Below, piece after piece: positions 8,079 to 16,953 of a stretch of DNA of 64,000 bases. Position numbers and translations under genes: made by a program. The DNA comes from Roseomonas sp. HF4 (lineage in GTDB: Bacteria > Pseudomonadota > Alphaproteobacteria > Acetobacterales > Acetobacteraceae), in contig NZ_STGD01000008.1 of the NCBI RefSeq assembly GCF_005222755.1, positions 163,453 through 227,452 on the forward strand, read 5' to 3'. The notes under the pieces are model-generated. The model had not been told where the DNA came from. It saw only the letters and a list, made by a program, of their open reading frames with translations, and ran no database searches. Positions within the stretch are counted from its first letter, which is position 1. Every line of letters begins with the position of its first letter.

Positions 8079-9007
8079 GCGGGCTGCCGGCGGACTACTT
8101 CGTCTATCCCAGGCGCGGCCGTGGCATGGACCACGATCGCTACCCGTTTCGCATCCTGCCGCGCACGGCGCCCGTGCAATGGCCGGGCGGCGCGCGCATC
8201 GCGCTCTGGGTCGCGGTGCATGTCGGGCATTTCCCGATGGACATGCCGCTGAAGCCGATCGTCGCGCCAGGCGGCATGGAGCGGCCCTATCCGTCCTTCT
8301 GGGACTTCACGCAGCGCGACTACGGCAACCGCATCGGCATCTACCGCATGATGCGCGCGATGGCAGCGCGCGGCGTGGCGGGAACCGCCCTGATCAGCGC
8401 GCAGCTCGCGCAGGAATACCCGGCGCTGATGGATGACATCGCGGCCGCGGGGTGGGAGCCCGCCTGCGCCGGCCTCGACATGGGCCACATCCACCATGGC
8501 GGCGTGGCCGAGGCCGACGAACGCGCCTGGGTCACCGAGGCCACCGCGCTGCTGCGCGGGCGCTTCGGGGCTGCGCTGCGCGGCTGGCATTCGCCGGCGC
8601 ATTCGGAATCGCACCGCACGCCGGACCTCGTGGCCGAAGCGGGCTACGCCTGGACCAGCGGCTGGGCGAACGACGACATGCCCTACGCCTTCGCCACGGA
8701 CGCCGGCACGCTGACCGCCATGCCTCTGTCGCAGGACCTGGCCGACCAGCGCATGCTGCACCAGCAGAACATGCCGACCGAGGCCTTCACCAACGCGGTC
8801 CTCGCCGCGCATGCGGCCCTGGACGCGGAGGCGGAGGCCACCGGCGGCGGGCGCATCCTCACGCTGTCGGTCACGCCCTGGCTGATGGGCCAGCCGCACC
8901 GCATCCGCGCCTTCGGGCAGATGCTCGACGCCATCCTGGCGCGCGGGTCGGTCTGGAGCGCCAGCGGCAGCGAGATCACGGCGGCGTGGAAGGCGCAGGC
9001 GGGGTAG
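8075..9007 (+). CDS. polysaccharide deacetylase-family protein, PuuE-like (second copy)
   Basis: Paralogue of the preceding gene, 310 aa, sharing the opening WPGGARIALWVAVHVGHFPMD, the RDYGNRIGIYRMMRAMAARGV block and the C-terminal WLMGQPHRIRAFGQML block. The central region differs: CAGLDMGHIHHGG replaces the SHGTYN loop and RGWHSPAHSESHRTPDL replaces GWLTPAISNDETTQHIL. The two copies therefore probably act on different substrates or form a hetero-oligomer. The ATG overlaps the stop of the first copy. An upstream extension of the open frame is a shadow inside the first copy and was not used. Confidence 0.83.
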   Translation: MSGLPADYFVYPRRGRGMDHDRYPFRILPRTAPVQWPGGARIALWVAVHVGHFPMDMPLKPIVAPGGMERPYPSFWDFTQRDYGNRIGIYRMMRAMAARGVAGTALISAQLAQEYPALMDDIAAAGWEPACAGLDMGHIHHGGVAEADERAWVTEATALLRGRFGAALRGWHSPAHSESHRTPDLVAEAGYAWTSGWANDDMPYAFATDAGTLTAMPLSQDLADQRMLHQQNMPTEAFTNAVLAAHAALDAEAEATGGGRILTLSVTPWLMGQPHRIRAFGQMLDAILARGSVWSASGSEITAAWKAQAG

Positions 9008-9017
9008 CGCCGCGCGC

Positions 9018-9905
9018 CTAGCCGCGCAGCGCGAGCGCCACGCCCGACAGCGTGAGCCCGAGCGCCGCGCCCTCCCGCCAGCCGAAGGGCTCGCCCAGGA
9101 AGATCGCCGCCCCCGCCACGCCCACCACCGGCGTCAGCACCGTGCCGAGCGAGGCGAGCGAGGCCGGCAGCCGCCGCAGCGCCGCGAACCAGCTGAGGTA
9201 GCAGAGCCCGAGCGCGAAGACGCCGCCATAGGCGAGCAACGCCCATCCCCGCCCCGACAGCGCGCCCAGCCCCGGCGGGTCGAACACCACCGCGCCGAGC
9301 GCCAGCGGCAGGATGCCGAGCCCGACCTGCCAGACGGTCGCCGCGGTCGGCGGCAGGCCGAGCGGCCGGCGCTTCGTCACCACCGTGCCGAGCGAGAACA
9401 GGATGGCCGAGCCAAGTCCCAGCGCGACCCCCGGCACCTTCGCCAGCCCGACCGAGACGCCCTTCCCCAGCACCAGAAGCGCGAGCCCCGACAACGCCAG
9501 CACGAGCCCCGCGATGCGCGCCGCGCCGAGACGCTCCCCCAGCATCGCCCAGGCCATCAGCGCCGCCCAGACAGGCATGGTGTAGCAGACGATCGTCGCC
9601 TCCGCCGCGCTCAGCCAGAGCAGCGAGAAGGAGGCAAGCCCCATCCACGCCGTGACATTCAGCAGCGAGACGAGCACGAGCCGCGGCCAGAGCGCGCGCG
9701 GCACCGTCAGCCTCTCGCGCAGCGCGAGGGCGATGCCGAGCAGCATGAGGAAGCCGATGCCGCCCCCCGCCGCACGCGTGGTCAGCACCGGCAGTTCCTC
9801 GAGCAGCAGCTTCATCGCGGGCCAGTTGAGGCCCCAGCCGAAGGTGGTGACGAGCAACAGCGCAAGCCCCGCGGGATCCGGCGCCCGCGGGGCAGCGCCG
9901 CTCAC
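9018..9905 (-). CDS. EamA/DMT-superfamily transporter
   Basis: Ten-helix drug/metabolite transporter, 295 aa, with two EamA repeats. The first runs from LLVTTFGWGLNWPAMKLLL to about residue 135 and the second from about 150 to the end, including GTVLTPVVGVAGAAIFLGEP, the usual conserved block near helix 9. It probably exports a small metabolite through the inner membrane. The start is GTG, overlapping the stop of the class II aldolase gene by four bases (GTGA), so the two are translationally coupled. Substrate unknown. Confidence 0.86.
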   Translation of the reverse strand: MSGAAPRAPDPAGLALLLVTTFGWGLNWPAMKLLLEELPVLTTRAAGGGIGFLMLLGIALALRERLTVPRALWPRLVLVSLLNVTAWMGLASFSLLWLSAAEATIVCYTMPVWAALMAWAMLGERLGAARIAGLVLALSGLALLVLGKGVSVGLAKVPGVALGLGSAILFSLGTVVTKRRPLGLPPTAATVWQVGLGILPLALGAVVFDPPGLGALSGRGWALLAYGGVFALGLCYLSWFAALRRLPASLASLGTVLTPVVGVAGAAIFLGEPFGWREGAALGLTLSGVALALRG

Positions 9906-10690
9906 TGCATGAAGTCCGGCTCTTCGCGGGTCAGGATGCGCTTGATGCTCTCGAGATGGAGGCGCGCGCTCTCGCGGTCGCCCTCCCGCATCTGGGCGTA
10001 GGTCCTGGCCGCCATCTCGGGCGGCACGGGCTTGAGCGCGCGGCCGGTGGACAGCGCGAGCCGCTGCGCCTCCGCCGCGCGCTCGAGGTAGTAGAGGTCG
10101 TCCCAGGCCTCGGCGACCGTCGGCCCGACCACCATGACGCCGTGGTTGCGCATGAAGACGATGTCGGCGTCGCCGATGCTGGCCGCGATGCGGTCGCCTT
10201 CCTTCTCGTCGAGGGCCAGGCCGCCATACTCCTCGTCCACCATGGTCCGGCCGTAGAATTTCAGCGAACTCTGCCCCGCCCAGGCCAGCGGCGGGCCCTC
10301 GACCATCGCGAGCGCGGTCGCGTTCGGCATGTGGGTGTGGAAGGCCGCCTTCGCCCGCGGCTTGTTCAGGTGGACGCGGGCATGGATGAAGAAGGCGGTC
10401 GCCTCCGGCACGCCCTCCCCCGCCACCACGTTGCCCTGGAAGTCGCAGACCAGCAGGCGCGACGCCGTGATCTCGCTGAACGCCCAGCCATAGGGGTTGA
10501 CCAGGAACAGGTTGTCCCGCCCCGGCACGACGAAGGAAAAGTGGTTGCAGATCCCCTCATGCAGTCCGAGCCGCGCCGCCATGCGGAAGCAGGCGGCGAG
10601 GTCGACACGAGCCTCGCGGACGGCCTCCGCGTCGAGGTCGGTGTTGCGCAGGATTGCGGGCGCGCCGGGCGCGCCGAGGGCATGGGCCAT
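9902..10690 (-). CDS. class II aldolase/adducin family protein
   Basis: Cytoplasmic zinc enzyme of the fuculose-phosphate aldolase/adducin family, 262 aa. Metal ligands are visible in AAFHTHMPNATAL (two histidines) and FMRNHGVMVVG (third histidine). GICNHFSFVVPG matches the phosphate/glycine loop seen in family members that act on short hydroxy or keto acids. The ATG giving MAHALGAPG was chosen; the frame stays open to 10798 but that part lies in the shared promoter region with the next gene. Coupled to the EamA transporter downstream. Retro-aldol or decarboxylase chemistry cannot be told apart here. Confidence 0.85.
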   Translation of the reverse strand: MAHALGAPGAPAILRNTDLDAEAVREARVDLAACFRMAARLGLHEGICNHFSFVVPGRDNLFLVNPYGWAFSEITASRLLVCDFQGNVVAGEGVPEATAFFIHARVHLNKPRAKAAFHTHMPNATALAMVEGPPLAWAGQSSLKFYGRTMVDEEYGGLALDEKEGDRIAASIGDADIVFMRNHGVMVVGPTVAEAWDDLYYLERAAEAQRLALSTGRALKPVPPEMAARTYAQMREGDRESARLHLESIKRILTREEPDFMQ

Positions 10691-10792
10691 GGATGATCGC
10701 TCCCGGAAGGGTGGTGCCGAAGTTCCCCCAGCGACGGGACTTGAGCAAGACGCAAGGCGGAGCAAGATGCCCGGGGGAGAGGGAGAGACGCC

Positions 10793-11563
10793 ATGCACCG
10801 CCGATTCGTGCTCGCCGCATTGGCGGCCCCCGTGGTGGCGGCATCATGGCCGGCCAGGGGGCAGGCGGCGCCGATCCGCGTGCTCGGCACCGGCGCCGTC
10901 GCGGCCTCGACGCGAGACCTGGCCGCCGCCTTCACCGCCGCCGGCGGCCGTGCGGTCGCCATCGCCACCGCCAATGCCGGCGTCGCCGCCCGCCGCCTGC
11001 GGGACGGCGAGGCCGCCGACCTCATGCTGAACAGCGCGACTCAGGTCGCCCGCCTCACGGCCGATGGCCTGCTCGACGGCACGACGACGCGCGAACTCGG
11101 CCGCATGCTGATCGGCGCGGCGGTGCGGGACGGCGCGCCGAGGCCCGACATCTCGACCGAGGCGGCGCTGCGGGCGGCGATCCTGGCGGCGCCCACTATC
11201 GCGCACTCCGATCCCTCGACCGGCGCCACGGCCGGCACCCATGCCGCCCGGCTGATCGAGCGCCTGGGAATCGCGGAGGAGATGCGGGCCCGCACGCTCG
11301 TCTTCCCCGGCGGCGGCGCCGCGGTGCAGGCCGTGGCGGACGGGCGCGCCGCGCTGGCGCTGACGCAGATCAGCGAGATCATCGCCGTGCCGGGCGCTAC
11401 GCTGGTGGGCCCGCTGCCGGATGCGGCGCAGCTCGTGACGCCCTATCTCGGCGCGGTCACGGCGCGGGCATCGGACCGGGACGGCGCGCTGGCCTTCCTG
11501 GCGTTCCTCACCGGGGCGGATGGGCGCGCGCGCTTCCGCGCCGCGGGCTTCGCGACGGCGTAG
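10793..11563 (+). CDS. ModA-like molybdate-type substrate-binding protein
   Basis: Periplasmic binding protein of the ModA/extracellular solute-binding 11 group, 256 aa. The signal peptide covers about residues 1-25 (RRFVLAALAAPVVAASWPARGQA). Family signs are TGAVAASTRDLAAAFTAAGG at the ligand entry, MLNSATQVARLTADG, and SDPSTGATAGTHAARLIERLG before ALTQISEI. No modB or modC follows, so it is an orphan or works with a distant permease. Many such ModA-like orphans bind other small anions. It is divergent from the aldolase gene with 102 bp between them, and repeat copy 2 follows the stop. Confidence 0.8.
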   Translation: MHRRFVLAALAAPVVAASWPARGQAAPIRVLGTGAVAASTRDLAAAFTAAGGRAVAIATANAGVAARRLRDGEAADLMLNSATQVARLTADGLLDGTTTRELGRMLIGAAVRDGAPRPDISTEAALRAAILAAPTIAHSDPSTGATAGTHAARLIERLGIAEEMRARTLVFPGGGAAVQAVADGRAALALTQISEIIAVPGATLVGPLPDAAQLVTPYLGAVTARASDRDGALAFLAFLTGADGRARFRAAGFATA

Positions 11564-11582
11564 CGGCAGGGAGCCTGGAGCG

Positions 11583-11712
11583 CAGGTGGGGGGAGGAGAA
11601 CCTCCCCCGATCCCCCTCCCTTCTTTGGAACCTGGCACGGGGCCTGGAAGGTCGGGCGCCAAGGGGCAGAGAAGGTTGAAGGGGATCCGGAGGGAGAAGT
11701 TCCCTTCGCCCC
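11583..11712. repeat. modular palindromic repeat, copy 2 (A/B arms)
   Basis: Lies between convergent genes. The left arm is type A: CAGGTGGGGGGAGGAG, then CCTCCCCCGATCCCC and CTCCCTTCTTTG. The right arm is type B: GCGCCAAGGGGCAGAG, then AAGGTTGAAGGGGATCC and GGGAGAAGTTCCCTTCG. The centre is unique. Confidence 0.85.
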
Positions 11713-11795
11713 TCGCCTTTCACGCGGCCCGTGACCGGCGCCCCGGCCGGCCGGCATTCATCGTCACATACCCTCGGGCACTCGTGCCGTCGGCA

Positions 11796-12311
11796 TCACT
11801 CCGGCGCCTCGGCCACCTCGACCGGCACCACTTCGACCCGCGCGATCCCCGCGCGGATCATGTCGAGGTCGCGTGCGATGCGCGGGCTGACGTCGACGAT
11901 CCGGCCGCGGATCCAGGGGCCGCGGTCGAGCACGCGCGCCGTCGCGGTGCGGCCGTTGTCGAGGTTCGTCACGCGCACCACAGTGCCGAAGGGCAGGGTG
12001 CGGTGCGCCACGGTCTCGGACGCCGGGTCGAACCTCTGCCCGTTCGCCATGCGCCGGCCGGTAAAATGCCGCGCGTAATAGGAAGCGTGGCCGACCTGCG
12101 CCGGCCCGGTGGGCTGCGCCTCGGCCACCGGGCGCGGCGCGGCGGCGGCGACGTCCTCCCCCGCCCCGGCGCAGGCGGAGGTCAGGAGCGCGAGCCCGGC
12201 CACGGCCGAGCCGGCAAGCATGCGCCAGGGCCGACCCTCCGCCGCGCAGGGACGGCGGGCGATCGGGGCTGCGGGCCGGACGCGCGAAGGGGCAGTGCTG
12301 CGGAACGCCAT
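11796..12311 (-). CDS. rlpA: septal ring lytic transglycosylase-type lipoprotein RlpA
   Basis: Secreted peptidoglycan-active protein of the RlpA family, 171 aa. The leader SAVAGLALLTSACAG (about residues 33-47) is a plausible lipoprotein signal. The double-psi beta-barrel domain then carries VGHASYYARHFTGRRMANG, TLPFGTVVRVTNLDNGR and RVLDRGPWIRGRIVDVS, all family hallmarks. There is no SPOR domain, so this is the short form. The ATG at 12311 is preceded by AAGGAGAGG at the right spacing, which rules out the longer open frame. The large 5' gap is described separately. Confidence 0.9.
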   Translation of the reverse strand: MAFRSTAPSRVRPAAPIARRPCAAEGRPWRMLAGSAVAGLALLTSACAGAGEDVAAAAPRPVAEAQPTGPAQVGHASYYARHFTGRRMANGQRFDPASETVAHRTLPFGTVVRVTNLDNGRTATARVLDRGPWIRGRIVDVSPRIARDLDMIRAGIARVEVVPVEVAEAPE

Positions 12312-12714
12312 TGGGGGCCTCTCCTTGGCGGTTCTGGCGACACGGGCCGATCGGGGGGACCCGCGCACCGGGCGGCGTTCGAAATGGCCGCCTGCCACAG
12401 ATGACGCTTGAATACATGTCCGACCGAACGGCCGGCGGGCGATTCCATGCAGCAGAAATTCGAACAACGCAACAGGCCTGCCGCGGCGAGACTCTCGGAG
12501 ACTGGTTCCCCTCACAGCATTGCAGGAGCAATATTTAAAAGTATTCATCACGCTTTTCTATTTTCTTAGGCATTCGCCTTGTCTGAATTGAAGCGCGGAA
12601 CGATTGTATTCGTGAAGGTCGCCGCACGGCACCGGCGCGCCCCGCCCCGGTGGACAGGACGCGCCCGCAGGGCTTAGTCCGGACCGACGGTCACCAGCAC
12701 GGGCACGGCATTCC
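12312..12714. promoter_or_regulatory. 403-bp gap between divergent rlpA and the M20 hydrolase gene, with an AT-rich island
   Basis: No convincing gene. Positions about 12530-12615 are strikingly AT-rich for this genome (for example AATATTTAAAAGTATTCATC), as expected of a promoter or upstream activating region serving both genes. A TTGTCT at 12579 has no well-spaced -10 partner, so I do not call a specific promoter. The frames open on the minus strand are an upward extension of rlpA without codon support. Confidence 0.4.
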
Positions 12715-13959
12715 ATGAGCGGCACGAACCAGCGCATCGACGGCAAGCGGCTGTGGGACAGCCTTATGGCCATGGCCGAGATCGGCGCCACGCCCAAGGG
12801 CGGCGTGAAGCGCCTGACCCTGACCGATGTCGACAAGGCCGGCCGCCAGCGCTTCACCGCCTGGTGCGAGGCGCTCGGCCTGACCATGCGCGTCGACGCC
12901 ATGGGCAACATGTTCGCCCGCCGCGAGGGCCGCGACCCCACGCGCCTGCCGGTGCTCTTCGGCAGCCACCTCGACAGCCAGCCCACGGGCGGCAAGTTCG
13001 ACGGCGCGCTCGGCGTGATCGCAGGGCTCGAGGTGATGCGCACGCTCGCCGACCTCAACGTGGTCACCGAGGCGCCGCTCGAACTGGTGAACTGGACCGA
13101 CGAGGAAGGCTCCCGCTTCGGCCATTCCCTGATGGGATCCGGCGTCTGGGCCGGCATCTACACGCAGGACAAGGCCTATGGCCTGAAGGACGTGGACGGC
13201 GTGACCGTCTCCGACGCGCTCGACGCCATCGGCTACAAGGGCGCGCACCCCGCCAAACCCTTCCCGGCCGATGCCTATTTCGAGTTGCACATCGAACAGG
13301 GCCCGATCCTGGAGCGCGAAGCGAAGCAGGTCGGCATCGTCACCGGCGCGCAGGCGCAGGTCTGGTACGACGCCGTCGTCACCGGCCGCGACAGCCACGC
13401 CGGCACCACCCCGCCGTCGCTGCGCCGGGACGCGCTGGTCGCGGCCGCGCGCGTGATCACGCTGGTCGACAACCTGATGCGCGCGCGCGGCGAGGACGGC
13501 CGCGGCACGGTCGGCTTCCTGCAGGTGCTGCCGGCCTCGCGCAACGTCGTGCCCGGGGAGGTGCGCTTCAGCGTGGAGTTCCGCCACCCGCTCGATGCCG
13601 AGATCGACGGCCTGGCCGCGACCTTCCCGGCCGAGGCCGCGCGTCTCGTGGCCGAGACCGGCTGCCGGCTCGACCTGACGGAGCTGTTCCGCATCCCGGC
13701 GCAGCCCTTCGACCCTGCCTGCGTGGACCTGGTGCGCCAGGCGACGCAGCGGCTCGGGCTCTCGGCGCGGGAGATCATCTCCGGCGCCGGGCACGACGCC
13801 GTCTATGTCGCGCGCAACGTGCCGACCGCCATGATCTTCACGCCCTGCAAGGACGGCCTCAGCCACAACGAGGCCGAGAGCATCCTGCCCGAGGAAGCCG
13901 AGGCCGGCTGCCAAGTGCTGTTCGAGGCGGTGGTCGCGCGGGCGAACCGCACGGCGTAG
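12715..13959 (+). CDS. M20-family Zn-dependent amidohydrolase (allantoate amidohydrolase / N-carbamoylase type)
   Basis: Cytoplasmic binuclear metallohydrolase of the hydantoinase/carbamoylase subfamily, 414 aa. Metal and catalytic residues are all present: H85 and D87 in GSHLDSQ, D96 in GGKFDGALG, E130/E131 in WTDEEGSRF, H192 in ELHIEQGP and H384 in LSHNE. The dimerisation domain lies between about residues 215 and 330. The reaction is hydrolysis of an N-carbamoyl amino acid, ureidoglycine or allantoate, and the sequence does not decide which. It stands alone, but its chemistry fits the amidohydrolase operon at 6-9 kb and HyuAB at 54-58 kb. Confidence 0.9.
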   Translation: MSGTNQRIDGKRLWDSLMAMAEIGATPKGGVKRLTLTDVDKAGRQRFTAWCEALGLTMRVDAMGNMFARREGRDPTRLPVLFGSHLDSQPTGGKFDGALGVIAGLEVMRTLADLNVVTEAPLELVNWTDEEGSRFGHSLMGSGVWAGIYTQDKAYGLKDVDGVTVSDALDAIGYKGAHPAKPFPADAYFELHIEQGPILEREAKQVGIVTGAQAQVWYDAVVTGRDSHAGTTPPSLRRDALVAAARVITLVDNLMRARGEDGRGTVGFLQVLPASRNVVPGEVRFSVEFRHPLDAEIDGLAATFPAEAARLVAETGCRLDLTELFRIPAQPFDPACVDLVRQATQRLGLSAREIISGAGHDAVYVARNVPTAMIFTPCKDGLSHNEAESILPEEAEAGCQVLFEAVVARANRTA

Positions 13960-14158
13960 CGCAGCGCCCGACCGGGCATGGGCGGCGCCGCGATCCAGGC
14001 CGTCCGGAACGCGGCATCCAATCGGACATGGCTCCCGATGCGCGGGCCCGGCATCGCGGTGGGGGCGGCGGCCGCCCGCATCCGGCTGCTGCGCGGCACC
14101 GCGGAACCACCGCGCGCCGTCGGCCGGGACCGGGTAGCCGGCGCGATCCCGTCGGGCA

Positions 14159-16876
14159 TCATCCCCCGCTGCGCGATCGGCCGCGCCGACGGCCGAAGGA
14201 CCGCCACATGGCCTTCTCCGCCTCGACCAGCACCATGAGCAGCGCCCCCGCGCCGAGGCAGGCCAACACCTCCGTCGCGCCGATGGCGGCCGTGCCGAAG
14301 GCGGACTGGAATGGCGGCAGCCAGGTGAAGGCCGCCTGCAGGGCGGTGACGATCGCCACGCCGATCCAGATCGCCGGCGTGCCGCGCAGCCCCTCAGCCG
14401 AGAAGCCCGAGCCGCGCGACTGCCGTGCCGCGAACAGGTAGCCCGCCTCCATCGCCACGATCGCGTTGACCACCAGCGTGCGCGACTGCTCGGTCGACAG
14501 CCCCCGGCCGACCGCCCAGAGGTCGATCGCGAAGGTGGCCGCCGCGATCACGCAGGAGACCATGACGACGCGCCAGACCAGCGCCGCCGACAGCAGGGGG
14601 GCGCCCGGCCGGCGCGGCGGCCGGGCCATGACGTCGCGCTCCGCGGGCTCGAAGGCCAGCGTCAGGCCGAGCGCCACGGCCGTCACCATGTTGATCCAGA
14701 GGATCTGCACCGGCGACATCGGCAGCGCGAAGCCGAGCAGGATGGCCAGAAGCACGACCAGCGATTCGCCGCCATTCGTCGGCAGCGTCCAGGCGATCAC
14801 CTTCTGCAGGTTGTCGTAGACCGTCCGCCCCTCGCGCACCGCCGCGGCGATGGAGGCGAAGTTGTCATCGGCCAGCACCATCTCGGCCGCCTCCTTTGCG
14901 GCCTCGGTGCCCTTCAGGCCCATCGCCACGCCGACATCGGCGCGCTTCAGCGCCGGCGCGTCGTTGACCCCGTCGCCGGTCATGGCGACGACGGCGCCGT
15001 TGGCCTGCAGCGCGGTGACCAGGCGCAGCTTCTGCTCGGGGCTGGTGCGCGCGAAGACATCGACCTCGGCGACCGCGGCGCGGAGCGCCTCGTCGTCGAG
15101 GCAGTCGAGCGCGGGTCCGGTCAGCACGCGCCGCGTCTCGGCCAGGCCGAGTTGCACGGCGATGGCGCGCGCCGTCCCCGGATGGTCGCCGGTGATCATC
15201 TTCACGCGGATGCCGGCCGCGCGGCATTCCGCCACCGCCGCGATCGCCTCCTCCCGGGGCGGATCCAGCAGGCCGACCAGGCCGAGCAGCGTCAGGCTCG
15301 GCAGACGGTCCTCGCCGAGCGCGGCGTCGGCTGGCAGCGTGCGCTCCGCCAGCGCAAGGACGCGGAAGCCGCGATCGGCCAGGTCCTGCGCCGCCGCCTC
15401 CCAGGATGCCACGTCGATCGGGCAGCTGCCCTCCGCCGCGGCCTCCTCCGCGCAGAGAGCGATCAGGGCCTCGGGCGCGCCCTTGACCGCAAGGTGGCGT
15501 CCTCCCCCATCCCGTGCCTCGTGCAGCGTGGCCATCCAGCGGTGGCGCGGGTCGAAGGGAATGGCTTCCAGGCGGTCGGCATCGGCCTCGACGCCCGCGC
15601 GCGCCGCAAGCGCGAGCAGCGCGCCCTCCATCGGGTCGCCGGCGACGCGCCACTCGCCGTCCCTTTCCTGCCGCAGGGCAGCGTCGTTGCAGAGCGCCCC
15701 GACGCGGGCGATCCGGTTCAGGAGGGCGAGTGCCTCGGGGTCGGGATCGCCGCCCTCGGGGCCGGCGATGGCGGCCTCGGGACCGTAGCCCTTGCCCTCG
15801 ATCAGCAGCGTCCCGGCCGCGGTGACGACCGCGCCGGCCACCATCTCGTTGTGCGTGAAGGTGCCGGTCTTGTCCGAACAGATGACACCGACGGCGCCCA
15901 GCGTCTCGACCGCCGGCAGGCGCCGGATGACGGCATTGCGCGCGGCCATGCCACGCACCCCGATCGCGAGCGTCACCGTGAGGACGGCGGGCAGGCCCTC
16001 GGGGATGGCGGCGACGGCGAGGCCCACCACGGCCATGAAGGCGTCCCGGCCCGGCCAGCCGCGCAGCAGCGCTATCGCGAAGGCGCCCGCGGAGAGCGCC
16101 AGGATGACGACGGTGATCTGGCGCGCGAAGCTGTTCATCTGCCGGAGCAGCGGCGTCTCGAGCGTCTCGACGCGGGCGAGCATCGCGCTGATCCTGCCGA
16201 TCTCGGTCGCCGCGCCGGTGGCGACGGCGACGCCGCGCCCCTGACCAGCCACGACCAGCGTGCCGGAAAACAGCATCCCCTGCCGGTCGCCGAGCGGCGC
16301 GTCGGCCACCACGGCGCCGAGTTCCTTTCCGACCGGCACGCTCTCGCCCGTGAGCAATGCCTCCTCGACGCGGAGGCCGCGGCCGGAGATGATCCGCAGA
16401 TCCGCCGGCACGCGATCTCCGGCCTCGACCAGCACGATGTCGCCGGGCACGATGTCGGACGCATCGACGTCGGCGCGCCGGCCATCGCGCAGCACGGCGG
16501 CATGCGGGGCGAGCATTCCGCGGATCGCGGCCAGCGCCTCCTCCGCCTTGCCTTCCTGGACGAAGCCCACGATCGCGTTCACCACCACCACGGCCAGGAT
16601 GACGGCGGCGTCGATCGCATGGCCGAGCAGCGCGCTGATCAGCGCAGCCGCCAGCAGCACGTAGATCAGCAGGTTTCGGAACTGGTCGAGGAAGCGCGGC
16701 AGCGCGCCGCGCCGGGGCGGCTCCGGCAGGCGGTTCGGGCCATGCTCGGCAAGCCGCACGGCCGCGGCCGCGGCGTCGAGGCCGGCGCGGGAGGCGCCGA
16801 GCCTGTCCAGCACCTCCGGCGCCTCCATGGCGTGCCAGGCGGGCCTCTCGGGCTCGAGGCGGGCTGCATCGACCAT
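14159..16876 (-). CDS. cation-transporting P-type ATPase (P2 type)
   Basis: Inner-membrane P-type ATPase, 905 aa, with a cation-ATPase N-terminal domain (residues 1-70), actuator loop with LLTGESVPVGKELG, and PEGLPAVLTVTLAIG in M4. The phosphorylated aspartate is D335 and the hinge is MTGDGVNDAPALKRADVG. The phosphorylation motif reads DKTGTFT instead of the nearly invariant DKTGTLT. M6 reads LWINMVTAVALGLTLAFEP, without the calcium-binding aspartate of SERCA, so Ca2+ is not assured; related bacterial pumps have been proposed to move Ca2+, Na+ or K+. It belongs to a run of cation transporters (VIT-like, ChaA, CPA2). Confidence 0.88.
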   Translation of the reverse strand: MVDAARLEPERPAWHAMEAPEVLDRLGASRAGLDAAAAAVRLAEHGPNRLPEPPRRGALPRFLDQFRNLLIYVLLAAALISALLGHAIDAAVILAVVVVNAIVGFVQEGKAEEALAAIRGMLAPHAAVLRDGRRADVDASDIVPGDIVLVEAGDRVPADLRIISGRGLRVEEALLTGESVPVGKELGAVVADAPLGDRQGMLFSGTLVVAGQGRGVAVATGAATEIGRISAMLARVETLETPLLRQMNSFARQITVVILALSAGAFAIALLRGWPGRDAFMAVVGLAVAAIPEGLPAVLTVTLAIGVRGMAARNAVIRRLPAVETLGAVGVICSDKTGTFTHNEMVAGAVVTAAGTLLIEGKGYGPEAAIAGPEGGDPDPEALALLNRIARVGALCNDAALRQERDGEWRVAGDPMEGALLALAARAGVEADADRLEAIPFDPRHRWMATLHEARDGGGRHLAVKGAPEALIALCAEEAAAEGSCPIDVASWEAAAQDLADRGFRVLALAERTLPADAALGEDRLPSLTLLGLVGLLDPPREEAIAAVAECRAAGIRVKMITGDHPGTARAIAVQLGLAETRRVLTGPALDCLDDEALRAAVAEVDVFARTSPEQKLRLVTALQANGAVVAMTGDGVNDAPALKRADVGVAMGLKGTEAAKEAAEMVLADDNFASIAAAVREGRTVYDNLQKVIAWTLPTNGGESLVVLLAILLGFALPMSPVQILWINMVTAVALGLTLAFEPAERDVMARPPRRPGAPLLSAALVWRVVMVSCVIAAATFAIDLWAVGRGLSTEQSRTLVVNAIVAMEAGYLFAARQSRGSGFSAEGLRGTPAIWIGVAIVTALQAAFTWLPPFQSAFGTAAIGATEVLACLGAGALLMVLVEAEKAMWRSFGRRRGRSRSGG

Positions 16877-16953
16877 GCCGTGGACCTGAAGGCTTCCCGC
16901 CGCGCGGTCAACCGTCCTTCACGCGCGGCCGCGACCGCACGGTCGGCGCCGCG

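Noticed and set aside
13978..14238. 86-codon plus-strand frame after the M20 hydrolase
   Set aside because: No ribosome-binding site, arginine/proline-rich, and overlaps the end of the P-type ATPase gene. The 200-bp gap here holds nothing I recognise.
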